This document shows positions 1 to 5,951 of a DNA stretch of 9,873 bases, one piece after another (the first letter of the stretch is position 1; each line of letters opens with the position of its first letter). The stretch spans positions 1-9,873 of the forward strand of contig CALFRX010000104.1 in the NCBI GenBank assembly GCA_937919295.1, given 5' to 3'. Below the pieces are notes generated by a model. It saw only the letters and a list, made by a program, of their open reading frames with translations. It was not told the DNA's origin and did not search any database. The DNA is from an uncultured Peptococcaceae bacterium. Lineage in GTDB: Bacteria; Bacillota; Dehalobacteriia; UBA7702. The position numbers and the translations under genes are program-made.

Positions 1-8
1 TTCCCAAC

Positions 9-32
9 CTTTTTCTTCTTGCAAAGAAAAAG
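9..32. repeat. Short inverted repeat at window edge
   Basis: CTTTTTCTT (9-17) and AAGAAAAAG (24-32) are exact reverse complements around a 6-nt loop. The stem is A/T-rich and has no U-run, so it may be part of the 3' region of a gene outside the window or a small dispersed repeat. No function can be assigned. Confidence 0.4.
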
Positions 33-46
33 TTCTCTTGTCTATG

Positions 47-85
47 AAAAGCCGTGTTTGGATTCTCTCCCAAACACGGCTTTTG
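47..85 (+). terminator. Strong intrinsic terminator of an upstream unit
   Basis: A perfect 15-bp stem is formed by 47-61 and 70-84 around an 8-nt loop. The A-run at the left foot and the T-run at the right foot (81-84) make it usable in both directions. It lies upstream of the adaptor operon and presumably ends a gene to the left of the window. Confidence 0.75.
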
Positions 86-98
86 TCTACAGTCGGGA

Positions 99-125
99 AC
101 GCCCATTTCTATGGGCGTCTGTTTT
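99..125 (+). terminator. Second intrinsic terminator
   Basis: ACGCCCAT (99-106) pairs perfectly with ATGGGCGT (111-118) across a 4-nt TTCT loop, followed by CTGTTTT. Together with the hairpin at 47-84 it makes a tandem terminator that insulates the following operon. Confidence 0.65.
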
Positions 126-205
126 ATCTAAACAATTTTTAAATGTGATTTCAGCGTTTCTTTAGATTTATTTAATAAAGAATTTATGAAGTCCTCCGCT
201 TTTTT

Positions 206-214
206 TGTTATAAT
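206..214 (+). promoter_or_regulatory. Extended -10 promoter of the ABC operon
   Basis: TGTTATAAT (206-214) is a perfect -10 hexamer with the TG extension. No good -35 hexamer lies 16-18 nt upstream, which fits an extended -10 promoter. It lies between the tandem terminators and the first gene's ribosome binding site (AGGGGG, 232-237). Predicted transcription start is near 221. Confidence 0.6.
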
Positions 215-245
215 GATGAAAATGCGTAATTAGGGGGTTCCTCTC

Positions 246-1244
246 TTGAAAGATCTCAAACATTACAAAAAACAGGGAATCGTCCTGCTGATTCTTTGCC
301 TCGGCCTCGCTACCGCCATCATCGTTTACTACCAAAGCCACCAAGCCGAAAAAGCAGAAGCCAAAGTTCAATATGAGGATGTAGCCGTCAGCACCACCAC
401 GATCCAGCAGACCCTGACCGCTGCCGGAGAGGTCCAAACCGTCAAAGAGGAGACTTTGCTCTTCAACAAGACCAAGACCTTTAAGGGCATGTGCGTCGAG
501 GCCAAGGAGCATGTCGCCGCCGGCGACCCCATTGCCCTCTACAGCGACGGCAGCTCTCTCAAGGCTGATCACAGCGGCGTGGTCTCGGCGATCAGCCCTC
601 CCCGCACCGGGTCAAAGGGGGACGGCACCCAGAGCGTGACCTTTCTCCCCGACGATCAAATTGCCATCCACCTGACCGTACCTGAGGATGAAATCGGCCG
701 CATTGCCATCGGCAATACGGCGAAGGTCACCATCAACGCCGAACCCGGTAAGGAGTTCAGCGGCGTGATCACCTATGTCAGCGGCTCTTCCGACGACGCC
801 ATCAAGGCCGAGGACAGCAATACCAAAACCGATCAAAACAGCGCAGAAAACAGCGACGAAAACAAAGAGGAAGACAATTCTGACGCCAAGGCCTTCACCG
901 AAAACGGCGGAGAAAGTAACATAGAAGACGAAGCCGCCGCCGACAACAGCGCCTACTTCAAAGCTGTGGTCAATTTGGACAATGACGGCAGTCTCAAAAT
1001 CGGCATGAGCGCCAGTTGCACCGTGTTGCTGGCAGAAAAACAGGACGTGCAGGCAGTGCCAGTGAATGCCGTCACCATCGACGGCACGGAGCGTTATGTC
1101 AACATCGTCAAGGCTGACGGCAGCGTCGCCAAAACCAAGGTGGAAACCGGCATCAGCGACGCTACCTACGTGGAAATCATCAGCGGCCTGAAAGGTGACG
1201 AAACAGTCCGAGTGGCGACCATGCGAAAGGAGAACACAAAATGA
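246..1244 (+). CDS. HlyD/MacA-type membrane-fusion adaptor with acidic insert
   Basis: A 332-aa adaptor subunit of a tripartite-like ABC exporter. The start is TTG, chosen because AGGGGG (232-237) sits 8 nt upstream and a lysine-rich N-terminus leads straight into a membrane anchor (about 11-29). A lipoyl-like domain (about 57-120) is followed by a beta-barrel (about 135-180 and 237-263) and a membrane-proximal domain (about 265-325). The helical hairpin between lipoyl halves, which docks on outer-membrane channels in MacA, is absent, so it probably works in a monoderm envelope. Residues 181-236 are a low-complexity insert with about a third Asp/Glu that the second adaptor lacks. The C-terminal motif VETGISDATY recurs in the second adaptor as VETGISDGTY. 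The stop overlaps the ATPase start (ATGA). Family assignment is firm; the substrate is unknown. Confidence 0.88.
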   Translation: MKDLKHYKKQGIVLLILCLGLATAIIVYYQSHQAEKAEAKVQYEDVAVSTTTIQQTLTAAGEVQTVKEETLLFNKTKTFKGMCVEAKEHVAAGDPIALYSDGSSLKADHSGVVSAISPPRTGSKGDGTQSVTFLPDDQIAIHLTVPEDEIGRIAIGNTAKVTINAEPGKEFSGVITYVSGSSDDAIKAEDSNTKTDQNSAENSDENKEEDNSDAKAFTENGGESNIEDEAAADNSAYFKAVVNLDNDGSLKIGMSASCTVLLAEKQDVQAVPVNAVTIDGTERYVNIVKADGSVAKTKVETGISDATYVEIISGLKGDETVRVATMRKENTK

Positions 1245-1918
1245 TCCAGCTGATCGATTTGACCAAAAGCTTTCAGATGGGAGAAGAGACGATCACTGCG
1301 GTGAACCACGTCAACTTTCAGGCGGAAAAAGGAGAATTCATCTCCATTGTCGGCCCCAGCGGTTCCGGAAAATCGACTCTTATGAACATTTTAGGGCTCC
1401 TGGACACGGCGGACTCCGGCACCTATCTCCTCAATCAGGAGGACGTGACCACCCTCAGCGATAACCAGCAGGCCGTGATCAGAAACGCCAAGATTGGCTT
1501 TGTTTTCCAAAGCTTTCATCTGCTGCCCCGGATCAACGCCCTGGAAAACGTTATGGTGCCCCTGCTCTACCACGGCTACAGTGAAAAACAGGCGAGGGAA
1601 AAGGCCCTCTTCTATTTGGACAAAGTCAATTTGCTGGGCAGGGAAAAGCATTTACCCAAGCAGCTTTCCGGCGGCCAGCAGCAACGGGTGGCCATTGCCA
1701 GAGCCCTCTCCTGCGATCCGGAAATCATCCTCGCCGACGAACCCACAGGCGCCCTGGATTCCAAAACCGGCACCGAGATCATGGGACTGATGGAGCGGCT
1801 CAACGAAGGAGGCCAGACCATCGTGGTCATCACCCACGACATGAGTGTCGCCAAAAGAGCGCGCCGGGTCGTGGAAATGCATGACGGCAACCTCAAAGAA
1901 GGGGAGGACCCACAATGA
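1241..1918 (+). CDS. MacB/LolD-type ABC transporter ATPase
   Basis: A 225-aa nucleotide-binding subunit that energises the partner permease at the cytoplasmic membrane. All catalytic elements are intact: Walker A GPSGSGKST (38-46), Q-loop Gln90, signature LSGGQQQR (142-149), Walker B IILADEPTGALD (162-173) and H-loop His199. Length and the ADEPTGALD form are typical of the MacB/LolD/YknY family, whose ATPases serve mechanotransmission-type permeases. The ATG overlaps the adaptor stop as ATGA and has its own AAAGGAG (1226-1232), so translation is probably coupled. The 3' end overlaps the permease start the same way. Gene order adaptor-ATPase-permease matches yknXYZ-type operons. Which compound or lipoprotein is moved cannot be told. 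Confidence 0.95.
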   Translation: MIQLIDLTKSFQMGEETITAVNHVNFQAEKGEFISIVGPSGSGKSTLMNILGLLDTADSGTYLLNQEDVTTLSDNQQAVIRNAKIGFVFQSFHLLPRINALENVMVPLLYHGYSEKQAREKALFYLDKVNLLGREKHLPKQLSGGQQQRVAIARALSCDPEIILADEPTGALDSKTGTEIMGLMERLNEGGQTIVVITHDMSVAKRARRVVEMHDGNLKEGEDPQ

Positions 1919-3093
1919 GCCTGCTACTGACAATCAAATTAGCCCTGACCAACATCAGAACCAACAAGCTTCGCTCAGGCCTCACCATGCTGGGTCTGAT
2001 CATCGGCATCGCCTCGGTGATCATCCTGGTGGGCATCGGCAAGGGCGCCACCGAAAGCGTCACCAACGAAATGTCCGGCCTCGGCGCGGATCTTCTGACC
2101 GTATACATTTATGATGGCCAGACCACCATCAGTTACAGCGACCTCGACGATTTTCTAGGGCTCCCCAACATCGACGCCATCGCCCCCTATAAATCCCTCA
2201 GCGCCAGCGTCAGCCGGGGCAACGTCAAGTTAGAGTATTTCAACCTACTCGCCACCAATGAGAACTACCTCGACGTTATGGGTTACGACCTTGGCGAGGG
2301 CAGGCCCTTTTCGGAGATCGACATCGAAAACAGTACCAAGGCCGTGATCATCGGCAACAGCATCGCCGAGAAACTCTTCAACCTCACGGATCCCCTGGGT
2401 AAGACCATCAAGATCAATGGCGACGACTATACCGTCGTCGGCACCCTAACCGCGGGCAGCTCCATGAGCGAGGCCGACAATATCTTGCTGGTGCCCTTGA
2501 CCACGGCGAAATACCTGGGCAGCAACACCGCGGTCAGCCAACTTTACCTCAAAACCGACAACGCGGAAAACGTGGACGGCGCCGCCAAAGAGGTCAAAAG
2601 CTACGTGGAGACCAACTACAACATTGATTCCGATAGCCTCAACGTCTACACCAATACTGGCATCCTCGAATCCATGAAGGAAGTATCCGCCCAGCTCTCC
2701 CTGCTCTTAGGGGGTATCGCCGGGATCTCCCTGATCGTCGGTGGCATCGGCATCATGAACGTGATGCTGGTTTCGGTCACCGAGCGCACCAGGGAGATCG
2801 GGATCAGAAAATCCTTGGGCGCCAAACGGCGGGATATTTCCAAGCAATTCCTCATCGAGTCCCTGGTGCTAAGCCTGCTTGGAGGGATCATCGGCATTCT
2901 CACCGGCATCGGCTGCGGCGCATTGATCAACACCATCGTTGCCTACCTGGGCTACAGTCACATCTTTGCCTTAAGCCCCGGCGTAGTGGTGCTTTCATTC
3001 TCGGTCAGCGCCGCCGTGGGTCTGATCTTCGGCAGCTTCCCTTCTTACCGCGCCGCCTGCCTACGGCCAATCGATGCTTTAAAACAAGAATAA
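1915..3093 (+). CDS. MacB-type ABC transporter permease (FtsX domain)
   Basis: A 392-aa permease of the type VII ABC superfamily. One membrane helix near 22-42 is followed by an extracytoplasmic MacB_PCD region (about 45-255), then three helices (about 263-285, 314-340, 353-374) forming the FtsX domain. The family hallmark is visible at 277-308: GIGIMNVMLVSVTERTREIG followed by IRKSLGAKRRDI. It ends with the usual SYRAACLRPIDALK tail. Start ATG overlaps the ATPase stop (ATGA), with GGAGG at 1903-1907. Known members act as dimers that push substrates out of the envelope by mechanotransmission rather than through a membrane channel. The protein looks complete, without frameshift. Confidence 0.94.
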   Translation: MSLLLTIKLALTNIRTNKLRSGLTMLGLIIGIASVIILVGIGKGATESVTNEMSGLGADLLTVYIYDGQTTISYSDLDDFLGLPNIDAIAPYKSLSASVSRGNVKLEYFNLLATNENYLDVMGYDLGEGRPFSEIDIENSTKAVIIGNSIAEKLFNLTDPLGKTIKINGDDYTVVGTLTAGSSMSEADNILLVPLTTAKYLGSNTAVSQLYLKTDNAENVDGAAKEVKSYVETNYNIDSDSLNVYTNTGILESMKEVSAQLSLLLGGIAGISLIVGGIGIMNVMLVSVTERTREIGIRKSLGAKRRDISKQFLIESLVLSLLGGIIGILTGIGCGALINTIVAYLGYSHIFALSPGVVVLSFSVSAAVGLIFGSFPSYRAACLRPIDALKQE

Positions 3094-3106
3094 TGAGGAG
3101 GATCCC

Positions 3107-3931
3107 ATGAAAAAGCGATATCTGTTTCTATTTCTCGGCGCGGCCCTGCTCTGCTCTTTCCTCCCCTCCCTGGGCGCCCTGGCGGAGAACCATTTTACCA
3201 GCGCCCCTGGCGCCGAAGTGGCGGAGGGCGAAACCTTTGACTATCAGATTGACCTCACAGCGCTGCCCGAGGAGATCCAAGCAGCCCCCTATACCATCAT
3301 CATCGGCGGCAGCCCCATGATCAAAGCTGTTACCTTTGAAGGCGCGGTTCATCCCACCTACGACCAGGATAAAAACGTCTATACGGTCACTTCAGAGCAG
3401 CTAAATGGCGTCACATCACTGAAAGTTAACATCAGCTTCAGCGAGGGTGCCGTGGCGGGGCAACAGCTCACCATCACCACCACGGTCACCAGGGATGAGG
3501 GCGAACCCATGTCCGAAAACCTACAGGTGACCGTAAAAGCGGCAGCGACAATACCGCCCCAGGACGACGCAGGCGGCGAGGATATGGAAATCAGCGGCGA
3601 CGACGGCTTTGCCGTTACCGGCAATGGCGGGGAAGGTGGCAGCAGCAGTGTTTATGCCGGTTCCGCGGACAACTACTTAAAATCCCTTGCCGTCACCGGC
3701 CTGGATCTTTCCCCTTTATTTCATAAGACCAATGGCACTTACTTTCTCACCGTGGACTCCGACACCGCCACTATCAACGTCAGCGCCAGGGCCAATGACA
3801 CCAAAGCCAAGGTGGTAGTAACCGGCAACAGCAGCCTTAGCAGCGGCCTAAATAAAGTATTGATCAGTGTCACGGCGGAAAACGGCGGGGTACGCTATTA
3901 TCGAATCTATGTTACGAAGGAGGCCAATTAA
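3107..3931 (+). CDS. Secreted protein with C-terminal cadherin-like beta-sandwich
   Basis: A 274-aa exported protein between the permease and the second adaptor genes. A signal peptide spans about 1-26 (positive KKR, hydrophobic core, ALA cleavage site). Residues 27-146 are rich in beta-strand patterns and look like an immunoglobulin- or cohesin-type fold, but I do not recognise the family. Residues 147-187 form an acidic, glycine/serine-rich linker. Residues 190-272 match the cadherin-like beta-sandwich pattern (LKSLAVTGLDLSPLF, then a YFLTV strand, ARANDTKAKVVV, and a closing YYRIYVTK). No sortase motif, C-terminal membrane helix or valid lipobox is seen, so it is either released or held by partners. 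GAGGAGG lies 5 nt before the ATG, and the stop abuts the next start. Role inferred from context: extracytoplasmic partner or scaffold of the exporter. Confidence 0.85.
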   Translation: MKKRYLFLFLGAALLCSFLPSLGALAENHFTSAPGAEVAEGETFDYQIDLTALPEEIQAAPYTIIIGGSPMIKAVTFEGAVHPTYDQDKNVYTVTSEQLNGVTSLKVNISFSEGAVAGQQLTITTTVTRDEGEPMSENLQVTVKAAATIPPQDDAGGEDMEISGDDGFAVTGNGGEGGSSSVYAGSADNYLKSLAVTGLDLSPLFHKTNGTYFLTVDSDTATINVSARANDTKAKVVVTGNSSLSSGLNKVLISVTAENGGVRYYRIYVTKEAN

Positions 3932-4837
3932 ATGCGGCAAAAAGAAAAGCGGGAACGAAAAAAGAGCGACAAGAAAAACTTTTTCCGCCGCCATAAAAAA
4001 CTGGTGATCTTCCTTGGCATTATCCTGATTTTCGTTGCCGTCGTCGGGTTCCTCCTCAACGGCGCAAAAAACAATGCCGCCACCGGCACCACCAGCGTTG
4101 TCACGGATCAGGCTACGGTGATGGACATCAAGAACAGCCTCTCCTCCGACGGGAAAATCGCCCCGGCCCTGGAGGAAAACATCGCCCCCCATACCGGCTA
4201 CGCCCTAAAGGAAGTACTGGTGGAAAAGGGGCAGTCCCTCAAAGAGGGAGACGCTATCTTGAAATACACCAACGGCAAGACCATGACAGCGCCTTATCCC
4301 TGCGTCATCGAAAAACTCAACCTTCCCGATACCAAGCAGACCATTACCGGTGATCATTACGTGAAGGTCGGCAGCACCGACACGTTGACCATGTCCATGA
4401 CGGTTAACGAGAGCGATTTTGATAAAATTCAGATCGGCCAGACCGCGGAGATCACCGCCACTTCCACTGGCAATGTCTATGAAGGTAAGATCACCTTCAT
4501 CAGCGACTTGGCGAACTACGCCGATAGCGGTTCCAGCTTTGATGTCATTGTCACCTTCCTAAACGACGGCAGCCTGCGGGTAGGTATGTCCGGCACCGCC
4601 ACGGTGACCATGGAAAAGGCCGAGCAGGTTATCGCCATCCCCGCCGAAGCGGTTCAGGAGGGAGAAAGCGGTTCTTATGTCCTGGTGGCCAAAGAGGACG
4701 GCAGCACCAAAGAAACACCGGTGGAAACCGGGATCTCCGACGGCACCTACATTGAGATCAAAAGCGGCCTCAAAGGCAACGAAACCATCCAATACTACGT
4801 GACCAACGATGAGAATATGAATTACTACGGCTATTGA
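3932..4837 (+). CDS. Second HlyD/MacA-type membrane-fusion adaptor
   Basis: A 301-aa adaptor with a highly basic N-terminal cytoplasmic tail (1-23, many K/R), one membrane helix (24-43), lipoyl-like region (about 83-130), beta-barrel (about 150-228) and membrane-proximal domain (about 230-290). As in the first adaptor there is no helical hairpin between lipoyl halves. Shared blocks such as NDGSL-[RK]-[VI]-GMS and VETGISD-[AG]-TY-[VI]-EI suggest a duplication within the operon, although the acidic insert of the first copy is absent. AAGGAGG (3917-3923) lies 8 nt before the ATG, which follows the previous stop directly. It ends the operon, 71 nt before a terminator stem. Two adaptors for one ATPase/permease pair could form a mixed hexamer or serve two states; this is inference. 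Confidence 0.86.
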   Translation: MRQKEKRERKKSDKKNFFRRHKKLVIFLGIILIFVAVVGFLLNGAKNNAATGTTSVVTDQATVMDIKNSLSSDGKIAPALEENIAPHTGYALKEVLVEKGQSLKEGDAILKYTNGKTMTAPYPCVIEKLNLPDTKQTITGDHYVKVGSTDTLTMSMTVNESDFDKIQIGQTAEITATSTGNVYEGKITFISDLANYADSGSSFDVIVTFLNDGSLRVGMSGTATVTMEKAEQVIAIPAEAVQEGESGSYVLVAKEDGSTKETPVETGISDGTYIEIKSGLKGNETIQYYVTNDENMNYYGY

Positions 4838-4908
4838 TGAAATGAGTTTCCCCTTCAGGATATCGTCATAAGACGGCGCCATCTCATCAGGATACTCGCC
4901 AAAAGAAG

Positions 4909-4945
4909 TCGGTTTCTGTCAAAAAGAGCAGAAGCCGATTTTTTT
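4909..4945 (+). terminator. Intrinsic terminator of the ABC operon
   Basis: A 10-bp stem (4909-4918 with 4929-4938, one G-U pair) with a 10-nt loop is followed by seven T (4939-4945). It lies 71 nt after the second adaptor's stop. No gene sits between, and 4838-4908 otherwise shows nothing recognisable. Confidence 0.8.
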
Positions 4946-5001
4946 GTAATATGAAACCAAAAATTCCAGTGAAAGGGGCAGACCTAAAGTGCTTTGCTAC
5001 C

Positions 5002-5062
5002 TTTTCCTTTACAGGAAAACGCGACCAAAAAGGTTTTTCGGGCAAATGCCTTGCCTTTGCCC
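5002..5062. repeat. Two adjacent inverted repeats in the spoIIID 3' region
   Basis: TTTTCCT (5002-5008) pairs with AGGAAAA (5013-5019) over 4 nt. GGGCAAA (5040-5046) pairs with TTTGCCC (5056-5062) over 9 nt. Both lie next to the long palindrome at 5072-5118, giving three inverted repeats in 117 bp. No U-run follows either stem on either strand, so they are poor terminators. They may belong to one dispersed intergenic repeat element; that is inference. Confidence 0.5.
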
Positions 5063-5071
5063 AAAAGCGCA

Positions 5072-5118
5072 CACCCTTATCCTTGAAAAGGCCTAAGGCC
5101 TTTTCAAGGATAAGGGTG
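5072..5118. repeat. Perfect 47-bp palindrome
   Basis: Arms 5072-5094 and 5096-5118 are exact reverse complements (23 bp) around a single central A at 5095. It lies 76 bp past the spoIIID stop on the minus strand. As RNA it would be a very stable hairpin in either orientation. The minus-strand continuation has only TTTT after GCGC, so it is at best an imperfect terminator for spoIIID. It might also be a processed 3' end, a dispersed palindromic repeat, or a dimer binding site. The region 5119-5194 holds only the small palindrome GTCTCAGAGAC (5182-5192). Confidence 0.75.
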
Positions 5119-5194
5119 CTGTTGCGGAGCAGAGGGTTCGCCGCCTACTTGAAAGAGCATCCATATCGAACTTTGCCCACGGTCTCAGAGACGT

Positions 5195-5443
5195 TTAGTC
5201 ACCCTTGTACTTCCTGCGCGTGGCCTCGCCGCCTCTGATGTGGCGTTCGGCTTTATTCACTTCCAAGATCTCCCGAACCCTTACAGCGATGGCTTCGTTC
5301 AATTGGGGCAGACGCTCCGTGAGATCTTTATGAACTGTGGATTTACTGACGCCGAAAACCGATGCCGTCTGCCGTACTGTCCCTTTGGATTCCAACATAT
5401 AATTGGAGATTTCCAATACTCTTCTTTCAATATAGTCCTGCAT
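5195..5443 (-). CDS. spoIIID: SpoIIID, sporulation transcription factor
   Basis: An 82-aa DNA-binding protein that in Bacillus and Clostridia activates and represses mother-cell genes during sporulation. The helix-turn-helix at about 23-42 contains FGVSKSTVHKDLTERLP, identical or nearly so to the recognition region I recall for B. subtilis SpoIIID. The basic C-terminal segment RHIRGGEATRRKYK (67-80) is the other family hallmark. I choose the ATG at 5443 (protein begins MQDYIERR) because GGGGGG (5451-5456) lies 7 nt upstream and family members begin there; an upstream TTG in frame (5456-5458) overlaps that ribosome binding site. Length fits the family, slightly short at the C-terminus. In many spore formers spoIIID lies beside mreB; no mreB gene is next to it here. 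Confidence 0.95.
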   Translation of the reverse strand: MQDYIERRVLEISNYMLESKGTVRQTASVFGVSKSTVHKDLTERLPQLNEAIAVRVREILEVNKAERHIRGGEATRRKYKGD

Positions 5444-5474
5444 GGCAAGACCCCCCAAAGACTCTCTTTGTACA

Positions 5475-5502
5475 AATATATGGGAGGACTTCCTGTTTAT
5501 AC
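5475..5502 (-). promoter_or_regulatory. Candidate sigma-E promoter of spoIIID
   Basis: On the minus strand GTATAAA (5502-5496), a 13-nt spacer and CATATATT (5482-5475) resemble the sigma-E pattern as I recall it (-35 near GHATATT, -10 near CATACAHT). The predicted start near 5468 gives a leader of about 25 nt that still includes the ribosome binding site. spoIIID is sigma-E dependent in B. subtilis. The match is imperfect. Confidence 0.4.
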
Positions 5503-5568
5503 CGCCTGCGAAAAATATATTTTTTTGCCATAAATCCCCGTTTTAACAGATCGTCATTCTACCGGGGG

Positions 5569-5602
5569 AAAAAGCAACGGCTACCTCTGTGGAGTCGTTT
5601 TT
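5569..5602. terminator. Bidirectional terminator-like hairpin
   Basis: AACGGCT (5576-5582) pairs with AGTCGTT (5593-5599) with one G-U, extended by CC/GG (5584-5585/5591-5592) after a bulged A, with loop TCTGT. T-runs flank both sides: 5598-5602 on plus, and the complement of 5569-5573 on minus. On the minus strand it would end the candidate RNA. On the plus strand no obvious transcript needs it. Confidence 0.55.
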
Positions 5603-5828
5603 AAATGGCTCCCTTCTGTTTTGCTCATAAACCGTTATCCGGCTATCGGATCATTGCCGGCGATCAAAGGATCCTCGCTAAAACTAACGTTTCACTTGAT
5701 ATCCTCTATGGGGATCATCCCCTCGCTGTTTACGTTTTTTGCGGCCATCAGCATCATTGGGCAAAACAACGCCATCGCTGTACCGCCTCTCATGAACCGG
5801 TAAAAGGATTTTTGAAAAAAATATAGAA
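5569..5828 (-). ncRNA. Candidate structured noncoding RNA
   Basis: About 260 nt on the minus strand without a plausible protein. A perfect TATAAT (5840-5835) predicts a start near 5828, and a hairpin with a U-run ends it (5599-5569). Between them the minus strand contains compatible nested stems. GCGG (5786-5783) pairs with CCGC (5744-5741), CAGC (5780-5777) with GCTG (5752-5749), and GGC (5773-5771) with GCC (5762-5760). AACGT (5736-5732) pairs with ACGTT (5690-5686), enclosing the hairpin GGGGA-TGA-TCCCC (5722-5710). GCGA (5678-5675) pairs with TCGC (5663-5660), and CCGGC (5660-5656) with GCCGG (5643-5639); those two share base 5660. The one fairly open minus frame is broken by several stops. 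I cannot assign an Rfam class by eye. A widespread Firmicutes RNA such as the raiA motif is one possibility from memory only. Confidence 0.5.
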
Positions 5829-5834
5829 GTTATC

Positions 5835-5840
5835 ATTATA
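5835..5840 (-). promoter_or_regulatory. Perfect -10 hexamer for minus-strand RNA
   Basis: TATAAT is read on the minus strand at 5840-5835. The -35 position (around 5858-5863) reads GTACTT, a poor match to TTGACA, so this would be a weak or activator-assisted promoter. The plus-strand reading of the same bases (TTGAAA 5812-5817, then CATTAT 5834-5839) is a weak alternative that could serve the sigma-54 activator gene. Confidence 0.35.
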
Positions 5841-5853
5841 GCGTTATCCATAG

Positions 5854-5861
5854 ACAAAAGT
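5854..5861 (+). promoter_or_regulatory. ACAAAAGT site upstream of the activator gene
   Basis: This is the same octamer that recurs upstream of the sigma-54 promoter at 8071. It lies 90 bp before the activator's ATG and in the -35 zone of the minus-strand TATAAT. Inference: an autoregulatory site for the 597-aa activator, possibly also touching the candidate RNA promoter. Confidence 0.4.
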
Positions 5862-5951
5862 ACCAAGTATCATCCCGTGCTGTTTTGAAGCCCCTGCCTA
5901 AAAAGGCCTTCCGGTATCGCGGTTTTTTCGCAGATAAAAAAGGAGCTCCCT

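Noticed and set aside
3107..3184. Lipoprotein signal in the secreted protein
   Set aside because: Cys16 is preceded by ALL rather than a small residue at -1. A normal AxA cleavage site at residue 26 explains the sequence better.
4951..5238. Plus-strand 95-codon frame
   Set aside because: It runs through three inverted repeats and the 3' end of spoIIID on the other strand, with no start signal. The apparent peptide is a reading of the repeats.
5758..5774. TTGGGCAAAACAACGC as a sigma-54 promoter for the activator
   Set aside because: GG and GC are 10 nt apart, but the -12 element reads AACGC instead of TTGCA, and the bases belong to the stems of the candidate RNA.
5605..5826. Plus-strand open frames of 60-73 codons (5605-5826 and 5621-5803)
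   Set aside because: No ribosome binding site, no recognisable domain, and they lie opposite the candidate structured RNA. They look like chance frames over a noncoding element.
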